From the NCBI GenBank assembly GCA_023375675.1, contig JALQBC010000007.1, positions 620,001 through 684,000 on the forward strand: DNA of 64,000 nt. Reading direction: 5' to 3'. Of this stretch, positions 22,617 through 34,563 are shown one piece after another. Positions within the stretch are counted from its first letter, which is position 1. Each line of letters opens with the position of its first letter. A program made the position numbers and the translations under genes. The DNA is from Cytospora piceicola (Eukaryota > Ascomycota > Sordariomycetes > Diaporthales > Cytosporaceae). The notes beneath the pieces were generated by a model that was not told the origin of the DNA, searched no databases, and saw only the letters and a program-made list of their open reading frames with translations.

Positions 22617-24766
22617 TTACGACAGACCCAGTCCAACTGGTCCATTGGGTTCGTGCCCATTGACAGCCGGCGGCTCCTGTCCTACAAGGTACCTGAAGTC
22701 CAGTCCAACCTCGGAAAGCACCTGGGCATGGGTCTTAGCCCGTTCCATGCACTTGGTCCACGCCTCGTTCCCATGCTCAGTGCTGCTGAGCTGCCGCGCC
22801 AGGATGATGTTGAAGGCCTCGACCTCGTCCTTGGCCCATTTGACACAGGCACTCATCATCGGCGGCGGGAAGCAGCCTTGGAAGCAGCTGACCGTGTTCT
22901 TGATTATGGTGAAGTAGACAAGTGACAACTGCCAGATGTACAGGTGGAGGTCTCCCTGGAAAATGCATTGGCTGAGTTGATTGTTAGGTTCCGTCCATCT
23001 TCAATTATGCGTGTTGTTGGAGGGGGGGGGGGGGGGGGAGAAGGGGGTTTTACTCACCGAGAGCGTTTCTGAATAATACCACTCCTTGCTTCCAGGAATG
23101 TCTCCCTCGCCTGGTCCTCAAAGCCAAGCCGAGTGAGCCAGCTAACGTTCAGCCTGTTCTTGCTTGCTTCATCGTGCGTGTTTCTGAGCTCGCGTGTGAT
23201 CAGACCGGCCAAGCGCGAGCATCTCTCCTCCACCTTGAACTCGATGAAGTCTTGTGCGACCACGTTGTTTCTGAGACTGCGAGCCAGGCCCTTCAACTGC
23301 TCCACCCTGGCCACAGACGGCTCAATTCGCTGCAGCGCGATATCGATGTCAAGCTCGTCCATCTGACCTTCGACCCAGCGAAGGTTTTGCTGTTTCCCAT
23401 CCACCTCGATGAGCATGTCCTTGATATCGGACAGGGTCTCGAGGAGCTCCGTCTTCTGCAGCAGTCCCGGATCTCTGGATGCAAAGTAGTTGATGGTCTC
23501 CTTGGCCTTATTATTCGCCTCTCTCTCGGACTGGATATTCCTCCGGAGGTCCTCCACTACTTTGCGAACGTTGATGATCAAGCTTCGCTTTTCAGGGTCA
23601 TCGATCTTCTCCGTCCGGTAGATAACAGACTCTTGGCCCACACCGCGGACCATGATAGCGTCTGCAAGCTTGGTCCTGCTGCTGGATGATTCGTGGGTCC
23701 CTGCCATGTCCACGACTTCAATATCAAGCAATGGCCAGCAACGGTCAGCCACAAGCTTGACTGCTGGGCCTCGAGCTTCCGGGTTGTCCGTCTTCCTCTT
23801 CTTGCGGGATGCAATCAGCAGATGGTCGTTCAGGAGGACGATTTTCATGGAGCGTCTGGACTTGTACGTGGCATTGTCTAGCTCAATCCAAGAACCTGCG
23901 TCCTGAACAATGTGACGACCCTGAAAGTTGGGCAAGAACTTCTGAGTACCCTCAATCATCTTGTAGAGAGTCTGCATCTGTGAGTTCCACAGAGCTGCTC
24001 TGTCCACTATGGAGCTGCGCTTGTCCTTTTTGCTCATGCCTTGGTTGAAGGAACCGCCCTTCATCCCCTCAGACTCCTCGTTCCGGAAAGACGCCGACCG
24101 CAGCACCGTTGTGTTCGTCTTGAGCTCTGACATCAGGTTCTTCAGGCTTCGCATCTCCTCCTTGAGCTTCTCCGCCTCTTTGCTGATCTTGATGAACTGG
24201 GTCCTGTTCTGATAGACATTCTGCTGTAGGTCGCTCGCGGCCCGGACCTTCAGCTTCTGCAACTGTTCCTCGAACTCGGGTATCTCGTCCTCGGTAGCAT
24301 TGGCCAATGCATTGGTAACGTACGCATCCGGGTTGATTCTTGGATCCCTCAGGGCCCTGACATCAAGGGTGGGGGCAACACCCGGGATTCCTGCAGGAGG
24401 CTTTGGCAAGTCTGCTGTTTGTTTCCGATAGGGCGCGTACTTGTCAAGTGCTGGCATGGTCGGGATGGGAGGCGCAGCCGTGACATCGAAGTTGTCCGGT
24501 AGGTTGTATCGTGTAGAGTATCGACGCTTCACATAGTCGGACGTCTTGCCTCCTGCCTGAGGGGGCTGCCGAGAGCGAGGAGTCGGTCCACCAGCCGCGG
24601 TCTTCGCCCCTCCAGTGCTTCTTGGGACGGCTGGTGCTCCATCATTGCTGGCGATGTGCTCTAGGATCTGGCGGGGAGCGCTGATGATTGGGCGGGCTTT
24701 CCTCCTGGTGCCAGAACGGAGGGATATCCCCCTCCTCGCTGGCTCTTTCGGTGGCTCTTCCGACAT
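22617..24766 (-). CDS. exo84: Exocyst complex component Exo84
   Basis: Two exons, complement(22617-22971, 23058-24766), give 687 residues. The N-terminus is basic and Pro-rich (about 1-110). A Vps51/Exo84 coiled-coil segment follows (EIPEFEEQLQKLKVRAASDL, SKEAEKLKEEMRSLKNLMSEL), then a PH domain (LNDHLLIASRKK, DRCWPLLDIEVVDM) and a C-terminal helical CATCHR-like region. The last 118 residues lie in exon 2. Exo84 is one of the eight exocyst subunits that tether secretory vesicles to the plasma membrane at the hyphal tip. The intron contains an unusually long G17 run at 23022-23038. The gene is divergent from tom20, from which it is separated by about 450 bp. Confidence 0.93.
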
Positions 24767-25217
24767 CCTTTGATTGCAGAAGGCAAAAGAGCTAACGGTG
24801 GTTGGGGTGTATCACGATGTAGGAACATCAAAAGATGTCTTGAGATGGGATGGAATGGAATGGTTGAGGGGAGGAGTACGCTCCTTGGTGTTCGCAGACG
24901 TGTTTCGAGGCAGGGCACGAACCAGGATGGGCTTACTTACTTTCACTCGGCCCCCTGTCCCTATGATGCGGTACGTACCCGTTGCTAGACCAAAAAAATT
25001 GAAGGCACGGGCTCTTTTTTTAGATACCAAGTCAAGCTGATTCCTAACTGCAAAAGAGGAGCGCATCGCAAGCCACGCCCACCCCTCTACAATACTGTAC
25101 TCTGCTTTGCATCAGACTCGTTGAATTTAGGGCCAGGACACAGCCGTCGTCTTTCCCTCGCGAACTTCCTTCCAGCTGTTCCTTTCCATCCCCCACAATC
25201 CCCCTCGCGCAACGACA
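24767..25217. promoter_or_regulatory. Divergent promoter, exo84/tom20
   Basis: A 451-bp stretch between two start codons on opposite strands must hold both promoters. No specific binding site was recognised. Confidence 0.5.
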
Positions 25218-26001
25218 ATGGCGTCATCACAAACAACCATCATAGCGACTGCAACAGCAGCTGCAGTGGCGACCGGTCTTCTTGGTACGAACATACCCCG
25301 GGGTGCCCGTGGTCTAATATGAGGTCGCGAACGTGGGCAGTAAACTGACCTTGCACTTCCCCTTCCCACCAGCCTACGCCGTCTACTTCGACCAAGCCCG
25401 GCGAAGCAAGCCCGAGTTCCGAAGACAGCTGCGGCGCAACGAGAGGCAGCAGGCGCGCCGGCAGAAGGAGCACGCCGAGGCCGAGACACAGAACAAGCGC
25501 CAGACCATCAAGCAGGTCGTCGACGAGGCGAAGGACGAGGGCTTCCCCACGAGCGTCGAGGAGAAGGAGGCCTACTTCCTTGACCAGGTGACGGTTGGAG
25601 AGCAGCTGGGCGCAGATCGTGAGTACACCACACAAGAAGGGGGGCGGCCGAGGTTTCCGTGAAGGATGATGTGGAACGGGAGTGCTGACAGTGGACGGTG
25701 GTACAGCTTCTCGAACTCTCGAGGCGGCGCTGGCGTTCTACAAGGGCCTCAAGGTCTACCCTACTCCTGGAGACCTTATCAACATCTACGACAAGACCGT
25801 GCCCAAGGTTAGTGTCCATCCTCATCAAACATCACCGTATCAGGCCATTTCGCTGACCATGGTTACCCTCGTGATTAGCCCATCCTTGATATCCTGGCAG
25901 AGATGATCGCATACGACGGCAGCCTTCGACTCGAGAGCATGTCCGGCGGTATTCCCGGTATGCCCAACATGGCCGACATGCCCAACGTTGGTCTGGACTA
26001 G
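25218..26001 (+). CDS. tom20: Mitochondrial import receptor subunit Tom20
   Basis: Four exons (25218-25284, 25373-25618, 25707-25807, 25879-26001) give 178 residues, the usual length. An N-terminal membrane anchor ([21 protein letters not shown]) is followed by a highly basic Arg/Gln/Glu helix. The single TPR-type receptor fold follows: [19 protein letters not shown], then [20 protein letters not shown] and the diagnostic [20 protein letters not shown]. The tail is Gly/Met/Pro-rich. Tom20 sits in the outer mitochondrial membrane and recognises presequences for the TOM complex. The exon 2/3 and 3/4 joins restore this conserved block exactly, which fixes the splice sites. Confidence 0.95.
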
Positions 26002-26687
26002 AGCAACAGTCCGAGGGAAGAACAACGGTTGGACTGGCGTCCGAATGAGATGCCTCCACAACTCACCACTTCTATCTACCTATCCCCCCACTTCTTCAAG
26101 GCAAAACAGCCCATCTTCACAATCGACACAGGGAATCCTGTGGTGCGGGAAGTCTAAGCTGGGTGGATATGGCTGTATCATATCTTCGAACCGGAGCCTA
26201 GGGCTGCGGCGGCGGCGGCGGTGTCTGTAGGATCCTCGTGTACATTTATAAAAAGGCAAGCGAGGGATGGAAAGGCATGCCGGGACGACACTGATAATGA
26301 CCATTAGAAAATTCGCAAATTGCACCGATGATCACTCAAGTGCGAACCGAACATGGAGAACTATGGACTTTTTGCCTCTGGTGATTTCGATCTTGTCACT
26401 TTCCCTGTCAATATCTTGGGTCTGAAATCTTGTTACTTGCTCCTTGTAAAGGTGTTACTTTTGATTCTTGGTCCTATGGTAATCATGGCTGTCACACAAC
26501 CCCCCTCACTCGGCCTGTCAATCATCTATCAACGTCTCCAGCAGTTCTCCTAGTAACCGTTGTATCGCGGGCCGTAAGCGTACTGACCCCAGTGTTGCTG
26601 ATACGGGTACCCCCTCCACCGCCGGTCGTCCTGCTCACACCACTCCTGATGACGAGGAGGGCGAGCTCGGTCCTCCTCCTGATACAC
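26002..26687. other. Convergent 3' region
   Basis: The 3' flanks of tom20 and the aldo/keto reductase gene meet here. A GGCGGCGGCGGCGG tract lies near 26206-26220. No gene is visible. Confidence 0.5.
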
Positions 26688-28024
26688 CTAGTCCTCAGAA
26701 GGTGTGATGGCCTCGGGGATAGGGACGTAGTCGTAAGTACCACCCATGCCCAGCAGCCACACGTCCCCGGGATGGTCGACAGGTCCTCCCCTGTAGAAGA
26801 ACGTGTTGGGGAAGCCCGGGTCGAAAGGCACCGCGCTCTCGATCTCCTTGATGTCCTCCTTGGACAGGCTGACCTTGAGAGCCTCGATGTTGCCCTTGAG
26901 ATGCTCGATCGTCCGCCCGCCCACGATGGGGAAGACGTAGGGGGTCTTGTGCGTGACATAAGCCAGAGCAATGCTCGTGATGGCCGTGTTCTTCCGCTTG
27001 GCAATGGACTCGAGGACCTTGGAGATCTTGATCTGCTCCTCGCTAGCCTCGATCTTGCGGCCTTCCTGTGCCTTTCGTTGCTCCTCCGACTTGAATGCAC
27101 CTCCGCCGAGCGCTCCCCAGGGGGCGAGGCCCATCTAGTTCAGGGTCAGCAAATGTCCAAAGTCGTCAAACAAGAAGGCGACAGTCTAACTCACCCCTTC
27201 CTCACGGCACATGGGGATGATTTCGCGCTCGAAGTCCCGACTGGCAGCACTCCAACGACCCTGGTATACAGAGAAAGTGCGAAGGCCGTGGTCTCTAGCG
27301 TATTGGTTGGCCTTGGCAACAACCCAGGCGGGCGTGTCCGAGATTCCCAGGTACAGGACCTTGCCTTGGGTGACGAGGTGGTTGAGGCTCTGCATGAGCT
27401 CTGGGATAGAGCAAGAGAAGTCCCACCAATGGACGTAAAGAAGGTCGATGTAGTCCGTCTGGAGCTTCTTCAGACTCGCGTTCACCGAGGTGTGCATGCT
27501 CTTGGTACCATTGCCAGTGAAGTTGGCCATCTGGAAACAGTCATCAGTCACCAAACGGCCAAGTTGATCAAGGGCCCGGCCCGTCTGGTCGAGCCTCACT
27601 TACGATATGCTTGTCTCCTTTGCCCGCCTTGAAATTGGTGGTGTATTTGGTGGCAATAACTATCGATGCCACGTTAGAACCCCGTCACTGTACCACAGGT
27701 ATTCGTGAAGCCTTTCTTCATGTACTTACTCATTTCCTCTCGGTTGCCTCGCTTCTTCATCCACTCGCCAATCCAAGCCTCAGACTCCTCAAACTGATAA
27801 TTGTTTGCGGTATCGATGAAGTTGCCACCCTGTTCATAGAAGAAATCCAAGATGGCCTCGGTGGTGTTCTGGTCACAAGCACCCATGTAATCCTTCCAGC
27901 CATTGCCAAAGTTCATGGCGCCCAGGCAGAGAGGGGAGACCCTCAGGGAGGCCGTGGGTGACAGCAGGCGGTACCGGTTGAGGGGCCCCTTGGGAGGCGG
28001 CGCCATTGGGAGTGCGGACGACAT
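26688..28024 (-). CDS. Aldo/keto reductase, norsolorinic-acid-reductase-like
   Basis: Four exons, complement(26688-27134, 27195-27530, 27604-27659, 27730-28024), give 377 residues. The AKR catalytic tetrad is recognisable: Asp and Tyr in FIDTANNYQFEESE, Lys in IIATKYT, His in LLYVHWWD. The TIM-barrel strands LYLGISDTPAWVVAKAN and FPIVGGRTIEHLKGNIEAL (NADP-binding) are typical. The closest pattern I know is the NorA/AflF-like group of fungal AKRs, which is large and mostly not tied to aflatoxin. There is no polyketide or other biosynthetic gene nearby, so I infer a general carbonyl or aryl-alcohol reductase. An upstream in-frame start (28096) is possible; I preferred MSSALPMAPPPKG, the common N-terminus. 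Confidence 0.9.
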
Positions 28025-28837
28025 TATGGTGGTGTGAGGGTATGTATGGATGGATGTAAGTGGGCGAGGGTTTGACAGACGAGTGCTGTGTGTCAAAATC
28101 GAGGTTGTTGGGAATCACACAAGTCAACGACGGCCTGGAAGATGGGAGGAGCTATGAGACTTATATACGTAAGAGGTAGGAATACGGACTACAGCAGATG
28201 CAGCTACACCCGAGAGCTACTACCGACATAAATCAATGATACCTTCAACTGACCTACATAGCTACCCATGTAGGCAGTGGGTACATATTATGTCAACATG
28301 CCGTGTCTCCATTCCGAACACGAACCAATAGCAAAACAACATAGAAGTCTCCATCGCGAGGACGCCCGCATCTTTTGCCCCCCTCCCCTTCTCTCATGAT
28401 GGTCCCAGAGCGATTACCAATCGGCCAGTCGAGCTGTGCTTGTCCCCACGTCACATCGAGCTCAAGTGCCGAAAAAACAATCGGCCATAACTCTTATCGC
28501 CTAGTGTTTGTGCAGATCGCCTCGAGAAGCGCATGGCCCCTCAGCATCGAAACCTCCAGATGCCCGCACTTGAGACAAGTAAACACCGGAGTTACCGGGG
28601 CAGACTGCGATCCCGCCCGCCCCTTAAGGCCGCGCCCTTCGTGCACAAAATCCGGTGCGCATACCTACCGACCTGGGCACTTCCAAGGTCAAGGTTACGG
28701 TACAAATCGCCTTGTGTACTCGCCTCCCGGAGATACAATTGGGGCGGCCTGTTCAGTCTCACGCTCGCGACACCCTCATAAGTCAATACATTCATGTGTA
28801 TATACATATCTTTTTCCCTGGCCCCCTCCAACTCTAT
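28025..28837. other. Intergenic spacer
   Basis: About 810 bp between the AKR start and the mdv1 stop. It contains short ORFs without recognisable content. I see no repeats. Confidence 0.5.
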
Positions 28838-31047
28838 CTAACAGGTCCACACACCAACAATGCCGTCTTGCCGCCCTTCAAGCATATACCCATCTCGTAA
28901 GCGTACACGTTCTACAACGGCCGACGTCTTGCCCTCTTCAGCGGCCTTGACGCCAGCACCGCAGTCCCACTGTCGGGACTCCAGCTTATCGTACACCTTT
29001 ACCACGCCCTCGCCCGCGGCAGAGACTATCCTTCGGTTGTCAAACATCATGCTCGTGACTGGGTGGTCGTAGGCGTAAGCGTCGAAAATGGATCCGGATC
29101 GGAGATCCCATATCTGAGTGGAATTCACAGTTAGCACGAGCCACTCTCAAGTCTGCAGGATTTCAAGGTATGTCTTGGAAAGGTAGCTTACCCGAATACT
29201 CCGGTCCAGGCTGCCCGTAACGAGATGGACATCGTCGAACTGGAGACACGTCACTGGGCCGGTATGTCCGACCAAGCTCCGGTGTACCTGGCCACTCCGC
29301 AGATCCCACAGCCTGACCAAGCCGTCAGCCGTTCCACATGCGAGCGCAGCTTCAAAGACCTGTAATGCGCCTACAAAGTCGGCGTCCTGGACTGGTGTGC
29401 GACTTGTCTGCTGCCATTTGCCCTCTCCCAAGGTCACAGAGGCCTGAGCTGCTGCCCACATCACGTCCAAGGTCTGCACGCATCGGCCCTTCTCCAGATC
29501 CCACTGCCGAATCGTCTTGTCTGCTGAACCAGATACCAATACGTCTCCCCTGAAGTTGAGGGCGGTGATTTCGGCCATATGAGCTTGTAGCGTCTCCAGA
29601 GGGCAATCGTCCATGCTTGAAGCGGGCGGGTCCACAGGTTGGGCGTCGGGGTTCTCAAATGCCATGTCCTCTTCATCTGCCTCCTTGTCGAGCTGCCCGC
29701 CAAGAGGATCGTAGTGAGCCTTGCTGAGGTCCCACAATCGAATTGTAGCATCCACTGATCCCGTAGCGCAAATGTTGTCCTCGACCTGCAGGGTGCGAAC
29801 AGAGGCAGTATGGCCCTCGAGAGCGCCTATACAGCGTCCAGCGTTCAGGTCCCAAACCCGTACAGTGTCGTCCATAGCAGAAGTAACCATTGTTCCAAAG
29901 GGGGCGTCAAAGTCCATTGCGGTAATCGGTTCGTGGTGCGCGCGCATTTCGCGGATCGACGTGCCGGGCTCGATATGCTCATGGAGTATCGGCATGGATT
30001 TCTTTCGCATAGTCCTGGGCTTCTTCGATTTCGTCGGCGTGCTGCTAGCAGATGGCAACTTCTCGTAGATGGACTGAGACATGAACCCTGCGCCCTCCTC
30101 GTCGTCAACATCACTACCCTTTGTGGGCGTGAGCGCTGCGACCGACTCGGCCTCAGCAACCAGCTCTTCTGCCTCCTCTAAGCGGTTCTCCACATCCATG
30201 ACTGTTCCGTGTTAGCGGTGTCCGTTCGGTTCAACGCCTATGTGCAAGTCTTACTGTCGTGTTCCAATACCGCCTCCTCCTGCTCCAGGCCTGCTAAGCG
30301 GTCCAACACGATTCTTCGCATCCCCATGAGGTTTGCTATTTTGTTGTCGATTTCCCGTATCTCACTGCTAGCCATATTTTTCCGTACTCCCAACATCTCA
30401 AAGTCACGCAGCATCGAGCCCTTCTCCTTCTGAAGTTTCTGTACTGCTTGCGGGCTGTCCGGGTCCACCCGACCATCATCGATCAGTTTTCGCCCTCTTG
30501 ATACCCTCCTCCTGTGCTTCTTTCCCTCGTCGGTAAAATCCGGAAAGGTGGCCTGGAAGCCCTGGAACAGCGAGTAGTTGTTATCATCTTCGGGAATATC
30601 GTTCAGCAGGGAGTCTGGCACGTAGGACAGGGCTCTTTGTTGTATCTCTGTCGTGGAGAGCTTCGATCGTACTAGGTCGGTGGGCGTGGTCCGGGCCTTG
30701 GAGAGCATGCTCCGTTGAAGGTGCGGCCTCCGGAGCTGCTTGGACACCTCGCCCATGGCTTGTTGGTAGTGCTGGTGTGCGGTCGGGTCGGACAGAGGGC
30801 CCATTATGTGACTGGCCGTGGTTGTCACCTTGCGGCCAAACGCCTCGAGGCCCCGAGTCTGCATTGGTTACAACTCTCTCGTCAGTAACATAAACACCAG
30901 GTGGATCAGAGAGGAAAACATGGAGGAGAAGATAAGTTGGCTGTTCAAGGGAAGGCCGGTCGACAACATAAAAGCAGCACATACCGAGATGATTGACGAA
31001 TCACCATGGCCGTCATAAAAAGCATTGTGGTCGTCAGAGTTGGCCAT
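28838..31047 (-). CDS. mdv1: Mitochondrial division protein 1 (Mdv1/Caf4-like WD40 adaptor)
   Basis: Four exons, complement(28838-29113, 29192-30201, 30255-30858, 30985-31047), give 650 residues. The 21-codon first exon joins [21 protein letters not shown], the fungal Mdv1 N-terminus that binds Fis1. A coiled coil follows (about 190-250: [21 protein letters not shown]... [16 protein letters not shown]), then a seven-bladed WD40 propeller starting at [17 protein letters not shown], with repeats such as [30 protein letters not shown] and [15 protein letters not shown]. Mdv1 recruits the dynamin Dnm1 to mitochondria for fission. The exon 3/4 join falls inside the RIWDL motif of one repeat, which confirms it. 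Confidence 0.94.
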
Positions 31048-31768
31048 GCGTTAAACAATGGAGCATGAGTGGAGATAGGATGGAGCTGGCAGAGTAAGGA
31101 TCTGTCGTGCAGCTCTTTGCAAGGTCGCGTATCTGGGGGCTGGAGGGGCAGTTGTGTTCCGAAGGCAAAGCTTGAGAGTTCGGAGGTTATAGGTTAGAGG
31201 TTAAGGCCCAAGGGAACTTGTGCGAGTGCAATTGAGGAAGTGTTCTCGAACGCTTTTTTAGTGCAATGGAATGGAGGGGGGGGGGAGCTCTCGAGGATCA
31301 ATGCTACTGATAATATGTACCCGCCGCCCTGCGAACCTTGCGTTGCGTCACTCATAACTGGCTGAAACTTTGCCCAGCCAGTTACTTACTTGCTGAAGTA
31401 CCCAAATAAGTACCTACCCAGTCACAGCAACCCGATACCCCGGAAGCGAGCCGGGCAACGAACCCTCCTCTAATACATACTTAGGTATGTACCAGTAGTA
31501 GTCTACTAACCTACCAGCCGCCGCACCCCCGCATTACATCCTCGTCCGAACTTCCGCTTCCGAGCAGGTCCTACGTGAGATCCGATCCCCTCCCCCTCAT
31601 CTTACTGTAAACGTTACAAACATTACAATAGTCATACACACTCACAGCACACAGTCAGATCACACCCTCAGACTCAGAGTTGAAAGAAAAGGAAGAAATC
31701 AGAGAAAGCCTATCCTTGTACTCCAACTAATGCGGATTACCCCTCCGACCCCTCCAAACCTTTCCAAG
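31048..31768. promoter_or_regulatory. Divergent promoter, mdv1/chorismate mutase
   Basis: This 721-bp stretch separates two divergent genes. It carries a G10 run near 31276-31285 and several TACTTACTTG/ACTTAGGTATG-type motifs between 31380 and 31500. No gene is visible. Confidence 0.5.
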
Positions 31769-32641
31769 ATGGACTCCCTCATCGACCTCTCCGATGCGAC
31801 CAAGGCGCTCGACCTGTCGGCCATACGGTTCCAGTTGATGTGAGTAACTTCCTTGACAAAACCACCGGCCCATACGCGCAACGGGGCATACACTAACAAC
31901 AGTAATAATCGCAGTCGCCTGGAAGACACCATCACCTTCCACCTGATCGAGCGCGTCCAGTTCCCCATCAACAGCAATGTCTACATCCCCGGCGCCGTGC
32001 CCATACCCGATAGCAACCTCTCTCTCATGGACTGGTACCTCCACGAGCAGGAGAAGCTCCAGTCCCTGATCCGCCGCTACGAGTCCCCCGACGAGTACCC
32101 CTTCTTCCCCACGTCGCTCAACCGGCCCATCCTCCCCGCCATCGACTACCCCCGGATCCTCCACCCCAACGACGTCAACGTCAACGACAAGATCAAGCAG
32201 TTCTACATCGAGACCTTCCTGCCCCGCGTGTGCCCCAGCTTCCAACACGGCGACAGGGGCGCCAGCCAGGAGAACTACGGCAGCAGCGCCACCTGCGACA
32301 TCGCCGTGCTGCAGGCGCTGAGCCGCCGCATCCACTTCGGCAAGTTCGTCGCCGAGAGCAAGTTCCAGTCCGACCGGGAGGGCTACACGCGCATGATCAG
32401 GGCCAACGACCGCGACGGCATCGGCGCCTCCATCACCAACGCCGCCGTCGAGAAGCAGGTCCTGGAGCGCCTGAAGCTCAAGGCCCAGACGTACGGGACG
32501 GACCCCTCGGTGGGGGTGGGCCTGGAGCAGAGCAAGATCAATGTCGATGCGGTGGTGGCCATGTACAAGGATTTCGTTATTCCCCTGACCAAGGAGGTGG
32601 AGGTGGAGTACCTCATGCAGAGGCTCGAGCCCGAGGCATGA
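31769..32641 (+). CDS. aro7: Chorismate mutase (AroQ, Aro7-type)
   Basis: Two exons (31769-31839, 31915-32641) give 265 residues, the length of the yeast Aro7 family. The enzyme converts chorismate to prephenate, the branch step to Phe and Tyr. Visible catalytic-site segments are [16 protein letters not shown] (N-terminal Arg), [16 protein letters not shown] (Arg and Lys) and [17 protein letters not shown] (Thr/Glu near the C-terminus). The allosteric loop [13 protein letters not shown] keeps the Gly-Ser pair used for Tyr/Trp control in yeast, so allosteric regulation is likely. The intron falls within the first helix and its removal restores FQLIRLEDT. Confidence 0.96.
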
Positions 32642-32991
32642 TGTGACGTTGGGCGGTAGGGGACCGGGCGTTGACGGGTAGGCTTTCAATACTAAGACGA
32701 AGACGTAGAGTACCCTCGCCTGAGCCTTAGAGCACATGCGCAGGAGCAATGCTACCACGTCGACATTGCTGGTCTCCCCAGAACTAATTTCTCATCATGG
32801 TAGGCGCAGCACCTTCGTAACACTGAAAGTAAATACGTGCTGCTTACACAAGTACGTAATGCCTATCCCTTCCTCTTAGGGTCCCAGTTTACCAGTTGCA
32901 TGCTACAAAGTGGGCGTGGTTCGACAGACTGAGAGTATGAATAGGGAATTTTTTCTGGGGCATGGCCCTCGCGAGATTCAATTGATTGCAT
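32642..32991. other. Convergent 3' region
   Basis: A 350-bp stretch between the stop codons of chorismate mutase and bcp1. Nothing else is visible. Confidence 0.55.
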
Positions 32992-33925
32992 TCATTGGGG
33001 GCTCAAATACTCGGCGACCTTCTTGATCGCCTCGGGGAACTTGGCCGCCTCGATCAGCATCATAGACCCCATGCTCCTGACGCCCATCTCCTGGAAGGCC
33101 CGCTTGCTGTCCGCCACGCTCTCGTCGTCCTTGGTGAACGGGAAGGACCCGTACGCGACCGCGTGTTTCTGCAGCACCTCGTCCTCGGGGTGGAAGTAGA
33201 ACATGGGGGCCTCCCCCTTGGCCTTTTTGCGCTTCTGGGCCTCGCCGTCCAGGATCGACTGCACCTCGTTGTACGACTTGGAGATGACCAGGTAGTGCGT
33301 GAACTCGTACGGCTCCTTGTCCTCCACGGCCGCCTCGACCTCGTCGACCAGCATCGAGTACATGGGCGGCGAGATCTCGGGCGGCATGTTGATGAGGCGC
33401 TCGCCCAGCACCAGGCCGACGTGCCCCTCGGCCAGGGCCTTGGGGACGGCCGCCGCGAGGCCCTCGTCGCCCGACTGCGACGCCTTGGTGGAGATGTACT
33501 CGACGAGGTCCGCCACGGGCTTCTTGTCCTTGTGCTCGTTGAGGTTGAGCGCGGTGAGGAACGCGTAGGCGTCGTTGGCCTTGCTGTCCACCTTGACTGT
33601 GGAGCCGATGGTCTGGTTCTGGGTGATGATGTCTGTGAGGGCGGACATGTCAAACAGCTGCGAGTCCACGTCAAACAGCTGCCTTAGCAGGCCCTTGACG
33701 CCGTGGAAGTCGATCTCGGGGTCGAAGTTGAACCACTCGAAGTCAACATTGACCATGTCAAAGTCCTGAGCGTATGCGTGTAAGTGAGAGCTAAGGGTGA
33801 GATGAAAACTGGGGGGGTGAAGATGTATTTACATCGTCGTCTGAGCTGTCTTCATCCATTTTGTCCACCGAAGCCACCGCCGGCTCGGATTGGCCGTCTG
33901 CTTCTCTTGCGCGCTTCTTTGCCAT
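32992..33925 (-). CDS. bcp1: Bcp1 family protein (BCCIP-like, p21-C-terminal-region-binding)
   Basis: Two exons, complement(32992-33765, 33833-33925), give 288 residues. The short exon 1 encodes a basic nuclear-localisation-like start (MAKKRARE) and an acidic tail (DEDSSDDD). Exon 2 gives the BCIP domain: [50 protein letters not shown] and [14 protein letters not shown] are all diagnostic. Yeast Bcp1 is a nuclear chaperone for ribosomal protein uL14 (Rpl23) and is needed for export of Mss4; a similar ribosome-related role is expected here. Confidence 0.95.
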
Positions 33926-34563
33926 AGTGGATGTGGTTTTGTATAATTGGATTGTTATGTGAAGGCCAAACCGCTGGGAGGACTGGGTGAGGAAGCTTGG
34001 GGTGAGAGTCCGTATGTTACTAAACTTTTTGAGGAGCCCCTCGCTAAACTCTTTCGAGCAAACCTGATAAGCCGATAAGGATTACCACGGGAATGGCTTT
34101 GGGGTCGGTCTTTTGTCCCCTGTCTGAAGAGTTGCAATACTCTCAGAAATGGATCAGGTGAACGCCACGGAATTCATTAATGCACTTCGATTTTCAGGGT
34201 ATCTGTCCGTATCCCTATCTACATTTTCTATCCTTTACAGTCCTTCCTCCCTACCGCAAGTCGTTCTCCAATTCATGATCTTCTGGGTCTGCAACTCCCT
34301 GATCTTTGTGCCCATTAGTACACCCAGTCTGGGTTCTGAAAAGAAGCCACCGAATACGTCCTCATATCAACCGATGCCATGCGACATGTATGCTCCATTG
34401 ACCGGACGAGCTATTCATCTCCTGAGGCAAATCAGCCCAAGGCAAGGGTCATCGCCACCAGAAACCCAGACACTGCCTGCTATCAGGTTGGACAATCCAT
34501 AGCTAGAATGGCATAGCGCTGAGTGTGGCATCTGAAAAAAATATTGTCGTTTTCCCAAATTAC
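33926..34563. other. Intergenic spacer
   Basis: The promoter of bcp1 and the 3' flank of the Acinus-like gene. A 117-codon plus-strand ORF at 34149-34502 has no recognisable features and is probably chance. Confidence 0.5.

Noticed and set aside
26688..28024. Aflatoxin-type cluster suggested by the NorA-like reductase
   Set aside because: Neighbours are housekeeping genes (tom20, mdv1); the NorA-like family is large and mostly unrelated to polyketide clusters.
32986..33687. 233-codon plus-strand ORF opposite bcp1
   Set aside because: Leu/Val/Arg-rich shadow of the bcp1 exon.
34149..34502. 117-codon plus-strand ORF downstream of bcp1
   Set aside because: No domain, no splice context and odd composition; likely chance.
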